DNA from: Nyssa sinensis
Lineage: Eukaryota > Streptophyta > Magnoliopsida > Cornales > Nyssaceae
Length of the DNA stretch: 64,000 bases
Assembly (NCBI GenBank): GCA_008638375.1
Contig: CM018035.1
Location: 671,501 to 735,500, forward strand
Reading direction: 5' to 3'
Shown here: one piece after another, positions 11,836 through 23,662 of the stretch
Numbering within the stretch: the stretch's first letter is position 1
How the letters are laid out: every line of letters begins with the position of its first letter
Made by a program: the position numbers and the translations under genes
Notes under the pieces: generated by a model
Told to the model about the DNA's origin: nothing
The model's input: only the letters and a program-made list of their open reading frames with translations
Database searches by the model: none

Positions 11836-14800
11836 GCGCCATCCCTGTCCACAACCTCGTTTCCCTCGAACTGCTCAAAATCCCTTTCTTTTTAATTTTG
11901 CACTCATACCCTTCGTAGTTTGATTATTTATGAATATCCCACAAGCTCTAACTAACTTCATGAAAAATAATGATAAAGGGTTATTGTCGAGAAAAGTGGG
12001 GGTAAATATTTAATAATATATGTGTGGTTGGCCTTCAAAAATATCTTCTACCAACTGGGGGAATCAGATCCACAACCAATTCTACACCAGCAGTTGGAGC
12101 GACCCTCCCAAGGCCGACACGTGGCACCATGTCACCATCATCACCACAAACGCACAGAACCGTTGGTTTATTTCACGTTCCAAATATACCCTTCCACTTT
12201 TGTCCGGATACCACACCGACGACCAAAGTCAAAGGCGGTTCATTGAACCGTTCTAACTCAAATTATATTCAAGTAAAAAAGTGTAATTTTTTTTTTCAAA
12301 CAAAGACATCGCCATGTTAATTCATTAAACGTAACTATTAGTGGTTCTCAAGAATACAAATAAGGAGAGTCAAATTTACAAACACAAGAACGAGTCTCTT
12401 ACAAAATAATTCTTACTCTACTCAATAACTCTCTTTGTAGTTAAAAAAAATTGTAGAATAGAATATGTAACATTGTTTAATTATTATTATTATAATATAA
12501 AAAATATGTTATATCTCAAGTCTTGGTCATAATATATAAAAAAAAATAAAAAATCGTATTGTTTCATCATTATATTTTTTTTTATATTTATTAGTAAAAA
12601 ATTTATTTTTTGTTTACATAACATAATTTACGGGACTTCAAATTTTACCTATAACGTCAATGAAAATACTTCAACATAATAATTGTCAATTTAATATTTT
12701 CATAAAAAAAAAAAGGTATACAGAGTTAGGTTTAAATTATAAATTTAATTAAAAATATGCTGATTACAAATATTTTATTAACATGAATTAAGGTTTTATC
12801 CTGTGTGAGTTTGAATTTTTTTTTTAAATAAAAATTTTAATATTATTAATCTTAAAAATTAACTAAGCTTGAAAAAATAAAAAATAAAAACAAACGACAA
12901 CAAATCAGAAACCACAAACTAGTATTGGAGAAAGGAAAAGAGCACACCGGCACAACCGCACAAACATTATTGAATGAAGGGCATTTTGGTAATTGAATAA
13001 ATATGCCATGTCATCATTTGTCTGGTTCGAATTCTACATTCCAAAACATCCAAATCGAACTTCAAATCAAACGAAGAAGAGACTAATGGGATGCTGGCGT
13101 GAAATTCAAATCAAAGACTGTGGGACCCGATTAAACGCAATAAAAGATGACGTGGCAACATCTACACGGATAGGGGATCAAAATCTGTTGCATTATGTAC
13201 CACACAGTTGAATCAATGTGAGAGGACCACACAATTTAAAAATAAAAAAGTTAATGAAAACAGCTAGTTGAAGGAGACGTGGCAAAATTAAATCGGTTGT
13301 TGTTGGCGGCTGAAAGGAGACCACGAATACGCAGTGTCTCCCGCCGTGGCGGTGGCGGTGGCTGTGCACCACCAGCACCACAATTACCAAGAAGAAACGT
13401 AGAATTGTAGTGTAGTTGTTAGTGGCAATGATTTTGGATGGGCCCACCCCAACATATGTGATTGTGTTGTGGGGCTAGAGAGAGGCAGGCTTAAGCAATG
13501 GGAGCCACAAGATCCATACCATTTTAAATTGTCTTGGTGAGTAAATTGATTCTCACACGCAAAGGAAGAATGCTTGGACTCAAGGAAGACACACACTGGG
13601 GGTTGTAGGAGAATCATATATGACCCCCCCAAAAATATATATATATATATATTTGAAAAGTTTACATCGTTGGGGATGTTAAATTTTTATGAATTGATTA
13701 ATTTGTGTATTATATATATATATATATGTATTGCATGTTCATATAATGTATATATATTTATTATGTTATAAAAATTTGACCTTCACAAATAATAATAATA
13801 ATAATATTTTTTGAAAAAATACAAGAGTTCAAGAGAATTTGTAATTTGTCCATGTAATGTTTTGATTCACTTGAAAAAATATTATCCTTTTATTTGTTGA
13901 GTCTTTATATGATAATTTTTTAAAAATACTTCTAAAATTGGTCACATCTCTAATTTAATTTAAATTAGAAAATAAGATTGATTTCGTTTCCGTGTGAAAA
14001 AAATATGTGTTTGTATTTTAATTCAAATGTAAAATGAAGACAAATTGGACCCAATGATGTGAGTCGCTATCTTAACTTATGACTGTATATATAAGAGATG
14101 ATAAGAAGAGAGTTGAAGTTGACATCTAATCCTTTTTTTATAAACTGTATAAATAATATATATAAAAAAACCAAATAATTATAAAACATCTCTATAAATT
14201 TCTTACAAATTCCTAATATCTCTATCTTTTTCAAATTTATCTCCCCCTCACCCCTTGTTTATCACTTCTTCCTATGCTTTTCTTTGTATTGTTTCTCTTA
14301 CCTTCCTAATTCATTCTCCCTTTTTCTCTCACATGCCATTCCACACACTCTTTGGCATCATCTCTCTCACATCTTTCTACCTTAACTCAAACTCAAGATA
14401 TAATTGTATATTTATCGAGGAAAATGATTTTACCCAAACGCCATAAATCCAAATAATAAATTAAATGATACACCATTATATTTAATCGATTTATCAATTC
14501 AATCTAAAATTTTGGACTAAATATAACTACTTATTCACCAAATATAAAATAGTGCATGTACATATATTTTTATAGCTTTTAGAAAAGGGCTCCCACTTAA
14601 ATTCTTTCCCTCAAAATCAAATATTTATCCTATAAAATTAAAGAAGATACCATTTATAGTTAATTATGTTTTTATACATACACTAATATTTTTTTATTTA
14701 TCATTGTTAATTTATTATACTTTCTAAGCAATTAAGCGTGAGTTTCTCTTTATGATCGAGCTTTTTATAAAATAAAAAAATAATAATTAAATTTGTCAAC

Positions 14801-15080
14801 AAGTAATCTTTTGTTTGATATAATAACAAGATCTCGTATGTCAACAAGAGTGATTTTATTTGTATTTTCTCTCTTTATAAATAAATTTAAAAATTAATAA
14901 TAAGAAAATGTAAAATATTTATATATTAAAAAAAAACTCCATTCCTTTCTCCACATATTTTATTTTTCTAAAGATCCAAATTATAAATTATTGTATTGTA
15001 TTTTCATTTTTTCAATAAAATTGCGAATCAAAGATGATCATGTTTTAAGGCATTCCCTTGAGACTTTGAATACCAAGTCT
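11836..15080. other. AT-rich intergenic region upstream of the BBX gene
   Basis: No gene is supported. Short open frames are low-complexity and resemble nothing I know. Small AT microsatellites occur at about 13636-13651 and 13712-13728. The right end abuts the nested mobile elements. Confidence 0.6.
12116..12126 (-). promoter_or_regulatory. G-box / ABRE-like element upstream of the BBX32-like gene
   Basis: The sequence GACACGTGGCA contains the palindrome CACGTG at 12118-12123, about 840 bases upstream of the BBX start codon. G-boxes bind bZIP and bHLH factors such as HY5 and the PIFs, which suits a light-signalling gene. Function is inferred only. Confidence 0.4.
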
Positions 15081-17226
15081 GTTATATACAATGTTTTCAG
15101 ATTCAGCCCGTTCATCGAACTGAAAAAATGTCCGAGTTACTGGTTATCGGTTCAACCGGAATCAAATCGTGATGTCATAATTATGTAATTAATAAATTTA
15201 ATAATACATATTATTGATATTTTAAATTTAAAAAATTATAAAAAAATTACTAAAAATTATATAAAAAAAAATTACAAAATATGAAATTTCTTAATATGTA
15301 AAACTTCAAGAAAAAAATAAAAAAAAGTATAATAGATATACCTTATTACAATGTTGTGTCACGCCCCAAATTTCCGCGAACCCGAGGCGTGAGTAACGAA
15401 ACTAAAAGAAAATAAAATAATAAAGAAATAAAAGACAATCACATGCATTTCAATACCAACTCAATTCAGGTTCTGATACAATTCCATAAACCTTACCCAC
15501 TGCTTTCACGACATACAAATTAAACATGCATAGTTCAGGGCTTCTGCCCTTGTACAACATCAAAATACGCCCCATGGGCCAAATATAGTTCTTAGTTCTT
15601 TCCTTCATTAAGGCATCACTAAATCTCACGTAGCTGAAGTGTCATCTGAAATGGTATCCCACGAATGGGTCAGCTCAACTGTTGGTACAATATAATGCTA
15701 ATGCAAGAAACAAAATTAAGGCGTGGCATGTGCAAGTGTACATTTATGTCTACATGTCATACAATATCATCAATGCAGTACGCGAATAGTATGCGTGACA
15801 CACTCATGCAAACTCTGTGCTACACCCATATCTCATCTTACAGTCCTTCCTCGATGGCCTAAGTACCATTTATATGTCTCGCTTCACGGTCCGGAACCCG
15901 TCAAGCATGCGAGTACCTAATGGCCGATTTTGAGGTTTTTCACCACAGGATCTACACCCTCATAATGCACAGCATCACGTGCTCAACTCACACCATGTCC
16001 AAGGAATCACACTATGCCAATATGCTCTAATTCTATCATGCCATAATGTAATCTCAATAAGGCGTCACATCCACACACGAAGCATGCTTTAAATCACGTA
16101 ATTCATAATCTCAACAATTCTCAAAGAATATAATCCACACATTATGTTAATACATGCGATATACACATAGTCACGATCCACATTCATCGCCAACTTTCAA
16201 AAAAATAACAGTAATCAAACAAATATGTGAATCATCAAGTCAACATGAAAATTACTCCTAAGCTTAATTCTATTTCTTACTTAGCACAATATATCGTACC
16301 TGATGGTTCGGTCTCAACCCTAAGAAGGCGTACTCGTAGTGTAGCAGAACTAACAGTAAGAATGCAGAAGGTTAGACCACCTTTTTTTTACCCTTCAGTG
16401 TTCCTAAAATTATGAAATACAATTCAGTTCGATTGCTACTTGAATTATGCTATTCATCAAATTTTGTGTCTTTATTTTATGAGTTTTTATTTGTCAAATT
16501 AAACTCTACTGTTGAGTCCGGAACATTGAAGAAAGTTGGTTTGGGCTTTCGCAGAATTTAATTCGGACATTCGAGCTAAAAAGGGTAAAACTGGTCATTT
16601 TGCACTTTTACGGGTCCTTACGTCCCGAGACCTCTTCTCACAAATCGGACTTCATGGTTGAGTCCAGAATGGTCGAAATAATAAATTTTCACTATTTTTT
16701 ACTTAAATCGAAGTTTGTTTGACTGCATTTTAACTCATGGGCATTTTGATAATTTTTAATGTTATTACGAGTATTTTATTTTTCTGTACCTTGTCTCGTG
16801 TCACGGACCTCACCATTGGTCTTAGGAGGTCCAAGATAGTCAGAAAACACCTATGACTTGTTTAAATTGGGTTCCGGGTCATTTCGGGGTATTTAATTTA
16901 ATTAATTAAATAGAATAAAGTGTAATATATATATATATATATATATATTAGTTGCATAATGTGACGGGTGAGAAATGGGTGGCACGTTAGCAGCGTACCA
17001 CCCCCCCAACCCTTGCGTCCTTGGTTCAATTCCTGTTAGTGACATTTCCTATGTAATCCCCTCCCCCATTTTCTTTTCCTTTTTTTTTTTTCATTTCTTT
17101 TAATTGTTGGGCCCAAAACCAAACAGGCCCAACCTCTTAAAACATAACAGCCCCCCCCTTTAAACCCAAACGGTTTTAAAGGAAACCCAAACCAGCAGCC
17201 CAAGAGAAAAGGCCCAACCCTCAGCG

Positions 17227-18108
17227 TGACCTGTAATATCCCGACCCGAGTCGGTCAGTACTTGACCCGGGTTAGACCGGGTTATGATGTGTAAACCCGG
17301 GTTGAACCGAGCCAGGACTTGTGATTCCGAACTGTACCTTAAATTACTCGGTAAATAAAATTGACGCTCGGTTACACGCCGTATTTAGTATACATGCACA
17401 AAAAAAAAAAAATTAATTAGTTACGGGTACTAGATGCCGACGTTTCGGAATACCGATATTATGGGATAACGTGTATTTCTTTATGTATATACATGTATTG
17501 TATACGGTTTATCTATATATGATACCATATGTAAATATGGGATATTATATAAGTATAATATTATATATTATATATGTATATTATGTATGCATAATATACA
17601 TGTACATTATATATATATGTATTGTACACGGTACATATGACATATGTATATATGAGTTATGTATAATATCTATGTGAATATACATGGATAATCGGGAATC
17701 AAAGAAACCGTGGGCAAAGCAGAATTAAATCAATGGGCGTGGGCACACTGGAATTAGAGAGAGAGAGAGAATGAGTGGAAGATGAGGTGTTGAGGGCTGA
17801 AGCATCTCAAGCTGCGTGGCAGCCGTGTAGCTACAGGTGTGCGTGTGTGAGATTGCTGTGTAACAGGTGGCAATGCCACCAATTATAGACTCGGTGAGAG
17901 GAGAAATAATAGAGAAAAAGAGAGAGAAATAGGAAGGAAGAAACGTTGTAACGCAGAGCAGAATTTTAGAGAGAGAGAGAAGCTGATCCTTGGAGAAAAT
18001 CTGAAGATGAATTTCTGCTAAGGCACAGGTAACCATTCCATTTTAATCTCCTTAATATTACTTCCTATTATTATCGGACCAAGCACTGAATTAGTAGGGT
18101 CCAACTTG

Positions 18109-18149
<41 letters not shown>

Positions 18150-20444
18150 AAACCAGTGATAATGCTCTCGGCCAAACATGGCCGATTGCTGTATGTTAAT
18201 TTAATCACACTTCTAAGATTATAGATGAGTAGCCAAGCTTGTTAGGGACCCAACACAATTGGAATCACTCAAAACGGTTGAGAAATGGCCATTCTATGGC
18301 CGATTATTCTCTCGCCGGTGCAACGCCGGAAAACCGATTATGGGTGTCGAAAAATGCTGATGAATCGGGCCAAATCTAGTTTAAATAGGTTGTTGAGATT
18401 GTTAGAAGTGATTTGATATGAGAATTTGTGAATTTGGACGTGGAAAATGGTGTAAAACAGTGAGGGTTGGCCGAGATTCCGGTGACCGGAATTGAAAGGG
18501 GTGACCGGAGCAGTGGCCGGAAAACCGAGGGCCATTTTGTTGGTTTAATCCACTTGAACCGGTTGGTTCAAAGGAGATTTGAACCGGTTCAGGATTTTAG
18601 GTCTTGAACCCACTGGTTCAGACCGGATTTAATGGAAATTGCGAACCGGCCCCAGAATTTTGAGTAAATGTCACTGTTTCCCCAAATCAGAAAATTAATA
18701 AAATATGAAATTTTTCAAAAATGCCCCTAATTCAAAATAAGTCAAACGAAATCCAAATGGGACAAATATATAGTCAATTTTTATTATCTCGAGCCTTTCG
18801 AACCCAATGGTGATGTCAAAATTATGAAAAGAGGTTCCGTGAATAAAGACACGTAAAGTACAAATGACAGTTTTGCCCTTTTCAATCCGAACGTCCGATT
18901 TAAGATCCGTAAAAGCCTAAACTTATTTTATTCGACGTCCCGGATACAATGACGACATCTAAATTAGTAATCGAGATACCGATAGCCAAGATTAGTATAT
19001 TTGAATATAGAGTATGGCTCGATTACAGTTATAGACTGAGTTTATTTTCAAATGACAGGCACGTCAAAAGATAAAAGGAAGGAGACTTAAATTAGTTGAA
19101 CTACTGAGAGTCATTTTAGAGGTAAGTAATTCTGACGCTTTAATATGGGTTATTCCCAGCCAGTCACGTTTCTTTTAATATGCTGCCAAATTTGTACTCG
19201 ATCATTACCTAATGCACTTGATTTGAAGCCAATCGACTTGTAGTTATCGGATATGCTTATTCTTGGATTTGACTTATTTGCTTGCATCGTCGTGGATTCG
19301 ATTTATGATATTTAAGCATCATTGCGCTATTATATCATGTTTGGTATAAAACTTGACTTATTTGCTTGCATATTCCGTTGATATAAAACTTGTTATTCCA
19401 CACTCTTCATGACTTGTTGAATTTTAATATCAATTGTTTGGTACTGTTATACATTCCGTGTGGAATTTTGTTGGTCATGATATTTGGTTTGTACCCGGGG
19501 TTGTGCTCAGTCACAACGGCCCATTCATTCACAGATTGCGTGGGGAAAAGACCCTTTGGGGTCTGTTGTGTCCTACGGGACTTGTATTGAAAAGAGCTCT
19601 AACGCTTTTCAGAGAGCCCGAGGAACTGTGGCGGATTTGAGCATGCGTTTTAGTGGGGTATGCCGGGCCCCGGGAGATTCACGTATATCTGGGTTATTTG
19701 AACTCGATGTTGAATTATTCTTGTTTTCATTGTATGATCATATTTTTATACCCTGTGAAATGATCATATTGTTGCAAGCATGGTATATCTTTGATTGGCT
19801 AACGTATTGTTGTGGCAGCAATCCATCATGATAGGCCAGATCCCAATTTCAATTGGTTTTGTTATTGACTCTTAATCTATATTGTGGGATATGCCTTTTG
19901 GACCATTGGGTCGATACTTTACACATTTTGGTGACTGGCTATGTTTTCGTTATTGCCAATTTGGCCATCTGTTATTCCTTGTTCTATCATTTCATTGGAC
20001 AAACCCGAACCCATGTTAAAGCTAGGAAATTACTTATTGGGCTATTAGCTCCCCCCCCTCCCTTAAATTTTTTTTCAGGACAGAAGGATCTAGCAAGACC
20101 CTCAGGCGCTCAAGAAGTTTAGACGCTGCTAGTTACTGGTAGCTGTTTTGGCGAGTTTTATATTAAGTTAAATGTTGACAGGTCTTAATACTCCTATGTC
20201 ACCACGGTCCTGTTTGTTGGTGTTGTTTTTGAGGATCTGTATTTTGAAACACTTATGTCCTTTCTGACATGTATCTAAATGATGACCTGACTATGCTACC
20301 AGGAGTATTATATAATGATAAAATATTTTGCTAAAACTTTATCCAGTATTTCAGATCCTTTTGATGGGGAACGGTACACGGGCCGCAGACCCGGGTCACG
20401 GATCCTTAATCCGCATAGGGTGGGTTTGGGGTCGTGACATGACC
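17227..20444 (+). mobile_element. LTR-type element B, probably a solo LTR, nested inside element A
   Basis: This 3208-bp element starts TGTAATATCCCGACCCGAG at 17232 and ends GGGGTCGTGACA at 20439. The perfect 5-bp target duplication TGACC flanks it at 17227-17231 and 20440-20444. TG...CA ends and a 5-bp duplication fit an LTR. There is no reverse transcriptase, integrase or second LTR. Its end resembles that of element A, so they may be related families (Ty3/gypsy-like ends are suspected). It contains a 39-base poly-A run at 18109-18147. Confidence 0.68.
18109..18147. repeat. Poly-A run of 39 bases
   Basis: An almost pure A tract lies inside LTR element B. It could be a hotspot for length errors or the tail of a small retrotransposed insert; no flanking duplication was identified. 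Confidence 0.8.
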
Positions 20445-21088
20445 TGCCCCTTTCGTCCCTGACTTCCCAACCGACCCTTCGTCGTCTTCTCCAGCCACCT
20501 CACCGGAGACCGCCAGTTTTCCTTCCATTGTTCTTAAGATTTTAACGTCCAAAATCTCCCATTTTTCTTATCAAATGAACCCTAGGACCTTAAGCAATTA
20601 TTTAGAACGCATTTCAGCCCCAACCCAACTGGTTCTCCCAACACCCAGATCAGTTTTCCGACCATGCTGTCGGTCAACTGGTTATTTTAATTTCATGCAT
20701 TTCCCCCTACAGTTTTAAACCTATTTTAATTCTAGTAGCATCCTGTATCACTTAGCAATATTTTTCTAGCATTCAAACAAGGTTTTAACACCTAAAACAT
20801 CAAGACCCGAGGCTTATCCCTAGACCTGCAACTAAACAGTTCTCTTTCATTTTTCAGTCATTTTGGTTGGTTCCTTTTGCATTCAACCACATTTTTCTTA
20901 CTCTACAAGTCCCCATACTTAAATACACAGCTCATGCATTTTTAAAAAAATTTTAAAAACAGAATCGGGTTTACCTTTCTTTTTTGAACTTTTCTCACTC
21001 CTCCTCTTGGTGCAGCTTCTCTCACTTCTGTTCCAACCTCTGGTTCAAGCTCTAAAATCTCCCTCTACCTCTCAGCTTTCCAACTCAG

Positions 21089-21089
<1 letters not shown>

Positions 21090-21124
<35 letters not shown>
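21090..21124. repeat. (CT)n microsatellite
   Basis: About 17 CT units lie within LTR element A. Confidence 0.9.
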
Positions 21125-21126
<2 letters not shown>

Positions 21127-22147
21127 TGATTTTTCCTATCTTCTCACTGACCAATGTATACACCTATCTTATACACAAAGGATATACACACATCCTCACG
21201 CAAACTCTGCAACAGCCTATTTCTCTCTTTTCCCACTCTCTTTTCTGCTTTCTTTCATTTCTAAATCAACTTTGCATTAAATGCAAGTTGACTTTAGGTG
21301 ATATATATATACATACTGCACACAGTGCAGCCCACATAGCCGCACATAGTGCAGCCTACATACACACATAGTGCAGTCTACCCGCACACATTGCTGGCAT
21401 GCACACTCCACACACACACGTGATATATATATATATATATATTTAAATGCATTACATATGTACATATATATACACATAACACCCTTCCATACCTGTATAA
21501 TACACACATACATATTTCACTACATATATACCCTATACACACATGGTACACATTTATAAAAAAAAAATATTTTCCATTCCAAAAAAATAAAAATAGAAAT
21601 TTCAAATTTTACATGTTGAAAGTTGAAACTTCATTGCAATTCTTCCATAATCGCAAGGATCATAACAAAAATCATTTTAACATTTAATCCAAGCATAATC
21701 TAATAATTTAGTCTTCAACTACATGAAAAAAGAAGAAGATACAAACACTAATAATCATGCATAAAATAAAATTAAATACCACATGATACAAATATATAAT
21801 ACTGGAGTTTCAAACTTCAATGGTTTAAAATTTTAAATACAGTCCAAAAATAAATTCAGCTAAAGACCAACTCAACTCAGTCAAAATTTAGCCAAAAAAT
21901 TGCATGAAATTTGAGATTTTAAATATACCAAAAAAAAAAAAAAATTGCAGCCAAGAACCGGTTGACCCAGTACCAGGTCAATCGGTTCACCGATCGGACC
22001 ATCCGGTTTTACCGGTTTTCCATTTTTAGAATGGTTTTGAACTTAAAACGGGTTTATGGGTTAAACCAGACCGTTTTGTGGACCGATCGACCGTTCAACT
22101 AGTTAAACCGGCCAGTCCGGTCCGGGTTTGAAAACATTGGTTATATA

Positions 22148-23160
22148 AGAAGAGGAATAGCATACTACCAAAGATTTTCGTTATTGTAAAATTTGAAAAC
22201 ACCCTATTGGAATCGAGAGAATTGGAAAGGAAAAGAGAAGAAAAGAGAAAGGAAAAAAGTCTATTTATTAATTAGGTTAAAATTTAAGGATGGAAAATAA
22301 AAAAAAAAGAGTCAGATAAAAAGAGAGAAAGTCTCTTAACTTCTATTGAATTTATTTTGCTCTTTTTTTTTTTTTTCCTGAAAGTGGGATGAGAGAGAAG
22401 AAAAAAATTAGAGAATTTGTATTTAATTAGAGAGGACTATACTTTTATTATTATTTATTTTCTCTCATTAATTATCAAAACACAAAAGATTGATTATACT
22501 TGTCAAATGACCGAATTTTGATTTGAATTCAATCTAGTTTAAGTGAACATAGATTAATTTTTTTATTTGTGATTTAATTCAATTTAAATTAGATAAAAAT
22601 ATTTGTTAAATGAACTGAATATTGATTTACAAGATTTGATCCGCTAAAAATCTTATTCGATACATATATAATTTATAATATAATGTAACAGACATGTGCT
22701 GACAAAAAAAATTAACAATTTATTTTTAATCTTAACTTCAAAATGATTAAAGTGTCAATTTATAATTTATAAATTATAAGAGTTATGTTAAAATATGACT
22801 GAGAGGAGGGATAAAATGTAATTTCTCCTATAATTAAAGTTTGACATTTTACAAACGGGAGGATTACCCCCTTACCTTTTCTTATAATTAATCCATGCTT
22901 ATTGAAGCACAGTGCAAACATAATGTTTGGTTTTCACCGACGGGATAATTGAGTTTTCTCGGTGAGGAAATGGATTGAATTGCAGAATGTGTATATATAT
23001 ACACACATACGTGCACTCACCTACCTGAACATAAGGTTTGATTTTGCATTAATGAAACAATTATTTCCTTGAGATCCCGGAGGCATTGATGGCACTACAG
23101 GAAAAAAAGACCAGGGTTTGAAGTAACTCAATCTCTTTCCCTCTTTTTTTGGGAATTTTT
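22148..23160. other. AT-rich region upstream of the GATA gene
   Basis: Apart from A/G-rich and T-rich low-complexity DNA I see no gene. The distal promoter of the GATA gene should be here. Confidence 0.5.
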
Positions 23161-23662
23161 TTTCTACAGCTCTTAAAAACCCTAGAATCACGAGAAGGCC
23201 CGATTTTCTTGCTCCCCAAAACTCTCTCTTTCTCCGCTGAAATCGAACCGTTGATCCGTACAATTTCCGATCGTCTCAATCTGCCGGGGTGTAATTAGGT
23301 ATTTTATATTTCAAATATTTTCGCGGATCGGAAGGCATTGGGGCATAACTTGTTACACAAAATTGTTTGTTTGGTCAACAAGAGACTGTCCGAAACTGGC
23401 AACTCAGTCTGTTTGGCGTTTTGTTATTTCCTGATTTCCATTCTTTCCTTTTTCTTCTCTGGAAATTTATCTCTGTTACCTGTGTGTTTGATTGCCAATA
23501 GAATCAGCCCCAGTTGAATGATGTTTTGTTTATTTTTATTTTTCAAATTTTGTTGCTTCCCCAGTAACTAGGGTTTAATGCACATAGGTCGATACGGTAA
23601 ACTACAAGAGCCGACCTTTATATGCAAACCACTGTTCTCTGAATAATTTGATACAGGGTCAG
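23161..23662 (+). promoter_or_regulatory. 5' leader region of the GATA gene, probably with a leader intron
   Basis: A CT-rich segment ending near 23288 (CAATCTGCCGGG, then GTGTAATT) looks like a non-coding first exon followed by a donor. A further acceptor (TTTGATACAG) ends at 23656, just before the start codon at 23663. An intron of about 370 bases in the leader is inferred from these signals. Confidence 0.4.

Larger units (their letters stand above)
15352..21618 (-). mobile_element. LTR-type element A, probably a solo LTR, minus orientation, inserted in the hAT-like element
   Basis: The element runs from TGTCACGCCCC at 15357 to TTTTACA at 21613. It is flanked by the 5-bp repeat TGTTG at 15352-15356 and 21614-21618. 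Read on the minus strand it starts TGTAAAATTT and ends GGGGCGTGACA, the TG...CA form of an LTR. Excluding the inner element it is about 3.04 kb. No gag-pol coding region, tRNA primer site or second LTR was seen, so a solo LTR is likely. It contains an (AT)n tract at about 16927-16948 and a (CT)n tract at about 21090-21124. The left end is clear; the right end rests mainly on the 5-bp duplication. Confidence 0.5.
15081..22147. mobile_element. hAT-like non-autonomous DNA transposon, host of two nested insertions
   Basis: The ends are perfect inverted repeats of 11 bp: CAATGTTTTCA at 15089-15099 and TGAAAACATTG ending at 22139. They are flanked by an identical 8-bp target duplication, GTTATATA, at 15081-15088 and 22140-22147. 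An 8-bp duplication and a CANNG terminus fit the hAT superfamily. Subterminal DNA is rich in CCGG and GGTTCAACCGG motifs, most clearly on the right side (about 21955-22130). Without the inner insertions the element would be about 789 bp, a MITE-sized copy with no transposase. The predicted empty site reads AAGTCTGTTATATAAGAAGA. Confidence 0.72.

Noticed and set aside
13193..13447. 84-residue minus-strand frame with a His-rich stretch
   Set aside because: The HRHRHGG run comes from a GGTGGC repeat; no splice partners, no homology.
19390..20122. Several overlapping plus-strand open frames of 60-115 codons
   Set aside because: They lie in LTR element B, overlap in three frames and show no gag or pol motifs.
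21277..21605. Open frames on both strands made of CYIYIYIC-like residues
   Set aside because: They are translations of TATA/CACA low-complexity DNA at the end of LTR element A.
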